A stretch of 64,000 bases of DNA from Acetobacter musti (GTDB taxonomy: Bacteria; Pseudomonadota; Alphaproteobacteria; Acetobacterales; Acetobacteraceae). The notes beneath the pieces are model-generated. The model ran no database searches and was not told the DNA's origin. It was given only the letters and a program-made list of their open reading frames with translations. Below, piece after piece: positions 62,687-64,000 of the stretch. The translations under genes and the position numbers were made by a program. The stretch is from positions 101,770-165,769 of the forward strand of contig NZ_WOTB01000007.1 in assembly GCF_011516835.1 (NCBI RefSeq), given 5' to 3'. Within the stretch, counting starts at the first letter, position 1; every line of letters starts with the position of its first letter.

Positions 62687-64000
62687 GCACGTCCTCCTCG
62701 GTGCCTTTCAAAAACAATGCAGCAGCTATTGCCCGCGCCGTTCTTGGTGAGCCGAACAGGCAGTTTTCCAGCCGGTCACAGATGCGTTTCGGATCTCAGG
62801 GCAGCCTGTCAGTGGAGATCGCCGGTGACAGGGCAGGAACGTGGTTTGACTACGAAGCCAATACCGGCGGCGGCATGCTGGATCTCGTGCAGCGGGAAAA
62901 GCATCTCGATAAGGGAGCGGCTCTCGAGTTCTGCAAAGGTATCGGCGTTCCACTCGAAGGGAGTCCTCAGCGACACCTGGTCAGCACACAGCGTCGGATT
63001 GTCGCGGAATATGACTATCGCGATGAGACGGGCGCTCTCCTTTATCAGGTGCTGCGTTATGAGCCGAAGGATTTCCGCCAGCGCCGTGCAGACGGATCGT
63101 GGAAGCTGGGGGATGTAAGGCGGGTTCTTTACCGGCTGCCGGACATCATTGCGAACCCTGATGAGCCGGTGTTCCTTGTCGAAGGTGAGAAAGATGCGGA
63201 CGCTCTCGCCCGGCTGGGACTGGTCGCCACCTGTAATGCGGGAGGTGCTGCGAAACCGGACCAGAAGAGCAAGTGGGTTGCAAGCTACTCACAGTCACTG
63301 AAGGGACGCGACGTAGTCATCCTTCCGGACAATGACGAGGCGGGCGAAGCTCATGCTCTTGCCGTCGCCAGAGCGCTTACCGGTATTGCCGCATCGGTGC
63401 GGATCGTTCGTCTGGCAGGTCTGCCGCCAAAGGGAGATGTGTCTGACTGGCTTGCAACCGGCGGGACTGCCGATGAGTTGACCATGCAGGCGGCGGGGGC
63501 CGAGGTTTTCAGTGAGCCGATGCCAGCGGCACCGGGCAAGGCATCAACGCGGTATCCGTCGTGGACCGGATCTCTGATTCTCAACAGCGAGGCCGTGCCT
63601 TATGGCAACCTCGCCAATGCGATGACCGCGCTGCGCCACGCGCCCGAGATCGGCAGTCTGTTTGCCTATGATGAGATGCTGCAGTCCGTTATCCTTCAGG
63701 CGCCCGTACCGGCCGAGATCATCGTGCCCGGCGACGAAGCGTTCTCGCCGCGGCCAGCGACGGATGCTGACGTATCAGCCGTGCAGGAATGGATTCAGCG
63801 AAACGGTATCGAGAAGCTTGGCAAGGATACGGCGCATCAGGCTGTCGATCTCCGGGCGAGAGAGCGGGGTTTTCATCCGGTCAGGAACTGGTTCTTCCGC
63901 ACTTTTCGTGATGGGTATCTTGTACTGAGGTTCCGGAACTGGGAAATCCAGAAAGTCGTTCACTTTCATGGATATTCCCCAGTGTCACGCCTTCGGTCTC
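62683..64000 (+). CDS. TOPRIM primase-like protein (3' end outside window)
   Basis: At least 439 residues from a TTG start (62683) overlapping the previous stop. The N-terminal part has a DNA-primase-like segment (ARAVLGEPNRQFSSRSQMRFG, DYEANTGGGMLDLV). A TOPRIM domain follows at about 165-250 (PVFLVEGEKDADALARLGL, DVVILPDNDEAGEAHALAVA). Then comes a segment typical of the DUF/VapE helicase-linked primases of mobile elements (WTGSLILNSEAVPYGNLANA, AVDLRARERGFHPVRN). After GFHPVRN (about 63888) the sequence no longer looks like the expected family and becomes unlike coding DNA in this frame, so the P-loop half may be missing or displaced. Confidence 0.7.
   Translation, partial: MSTSSSVPFKNNAAAIARAVLGEPNRQFSSRSQMRFGSQGSLSVEIAGDRAGTWFDYEANTGGGMLDLVQREKHLDKGAALEFCKGIGVPLEGSPQRHLVSTQRRIVAEYDYRDETGALLYQVLRYEPKDFRQRRADGSWKLGDVRRVLYRLPDIIANPDEPVFLVEGEKDADALARLGLVATCNAGGAAKPDQKSKWVASYSQSLKGRDVVILPDNDEAGEAHALAVARALTGIAASVRIVRLAGLPPKGDVSDWLATGGTADELTMQAAGAEVFSEPMPAAPGKASTRYPSWTGSLILNSEAVPYGNLANAMTALRHAPEIGSLFAYDEMLQSVILQAPVPAEIIVPGDEAFSPRPATDADVSAVQEWIQRNGIEKLGKDTAHQAVDLRARERGFHPVRNWFFRTFRDGYLVLRFRNWEIQKVVHFHGYSPVSRLRS

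Noticed and set aside
1..64000. CRISPR arrays, rRNA operons, complete tRNA genes and insertion sequences
   Set aside because: I saw no spaced direct repeats, no rRNA sequence, no foldable tRNA and no transposase gene. A covariance search could still find a tRNA I missed.

Overview
The window looks like the chromosome of an acetic acid bacterium (Acetobacteraceae, Alphaproteobacteria). The main reasons are a two-gene membrane-bound PQQ polyol dehydrogenase of the SldB/SldA type, the G+C-rich codon use of the housekeeping genes, a Wzm/Wzt surface-glycan exporter and FkbH-like and GT2-like glycan genes. The SldBA arrangement fits the Gluconobacter/Asaia/Kozakia side of the family, but I cannot fix the genus from sequence alone.

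Layout. 1-7.2 kb: the start of an outer-membrane porin gene (its end lies outside the window), a glycogen-debranching-type enzyme, then sldB-sldA. 7.3-25.5 kb: a compact, lower-G+C, single-strand (minus) cluster of about 21 phage virion genes. It encodes small and large terminase candidates, portal, scaffold, capsid, neck, contractile sheath, tube, a tail chaperone with a programmed -1 frameshift, and baseplate W/J/I. I see no integrase, repressor, replication, tail-fibre or lysis gene next to it. One neck/tail-region gene carries a GH99/WbsX-like carbohydrate-active domain. 26.8-46 kb: ordinary chromosomal genes: DUF763, a REC-PAS-GGDEF-EAL regulator, a His/Cys-rich putative surface protein, a CNNM/CorC protein, xylulokinase, an SbcC/SbcD-like pair, a Tat-exported GH13 alpha-glucosidase, a frameshifted peptide-deformylase-like gene without metal ligands, a GH19 endolysin and a quinone oxidoreductase.

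46-56 kb: a cell-surface region on both strands: a glycosyltransferase with a probable beta-trefoil tail, an FkbH/HAD-IIIC protein, a decayed glycosyltransferase paralogue, TrhO, ABC ATPase and permease of the Wzt/Wzm type, and a SLT-SPOR lipoprotein. 56.8-64 kb: an integrative element entered at the 3' end of a tRNA (Asn-like). It has a tyrosine integrase, a three-gene overlapping minus-strand operon (XRE regulator, HicA-like protein, HicB-like/HTH protein), and a divergent plus-strand operon of tightly overlapping small genes with AlpA and a TOPRIM primase. This is the layout of a P4-like satellite or related element. It runs off the right edge.

Three genes appear broken by single-base or similar shifts (near 30.7, 43.52 and 50.91 kb). 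If these are real they are pseudogenes; if the assembly came from uncorrected long reads they may be errors.
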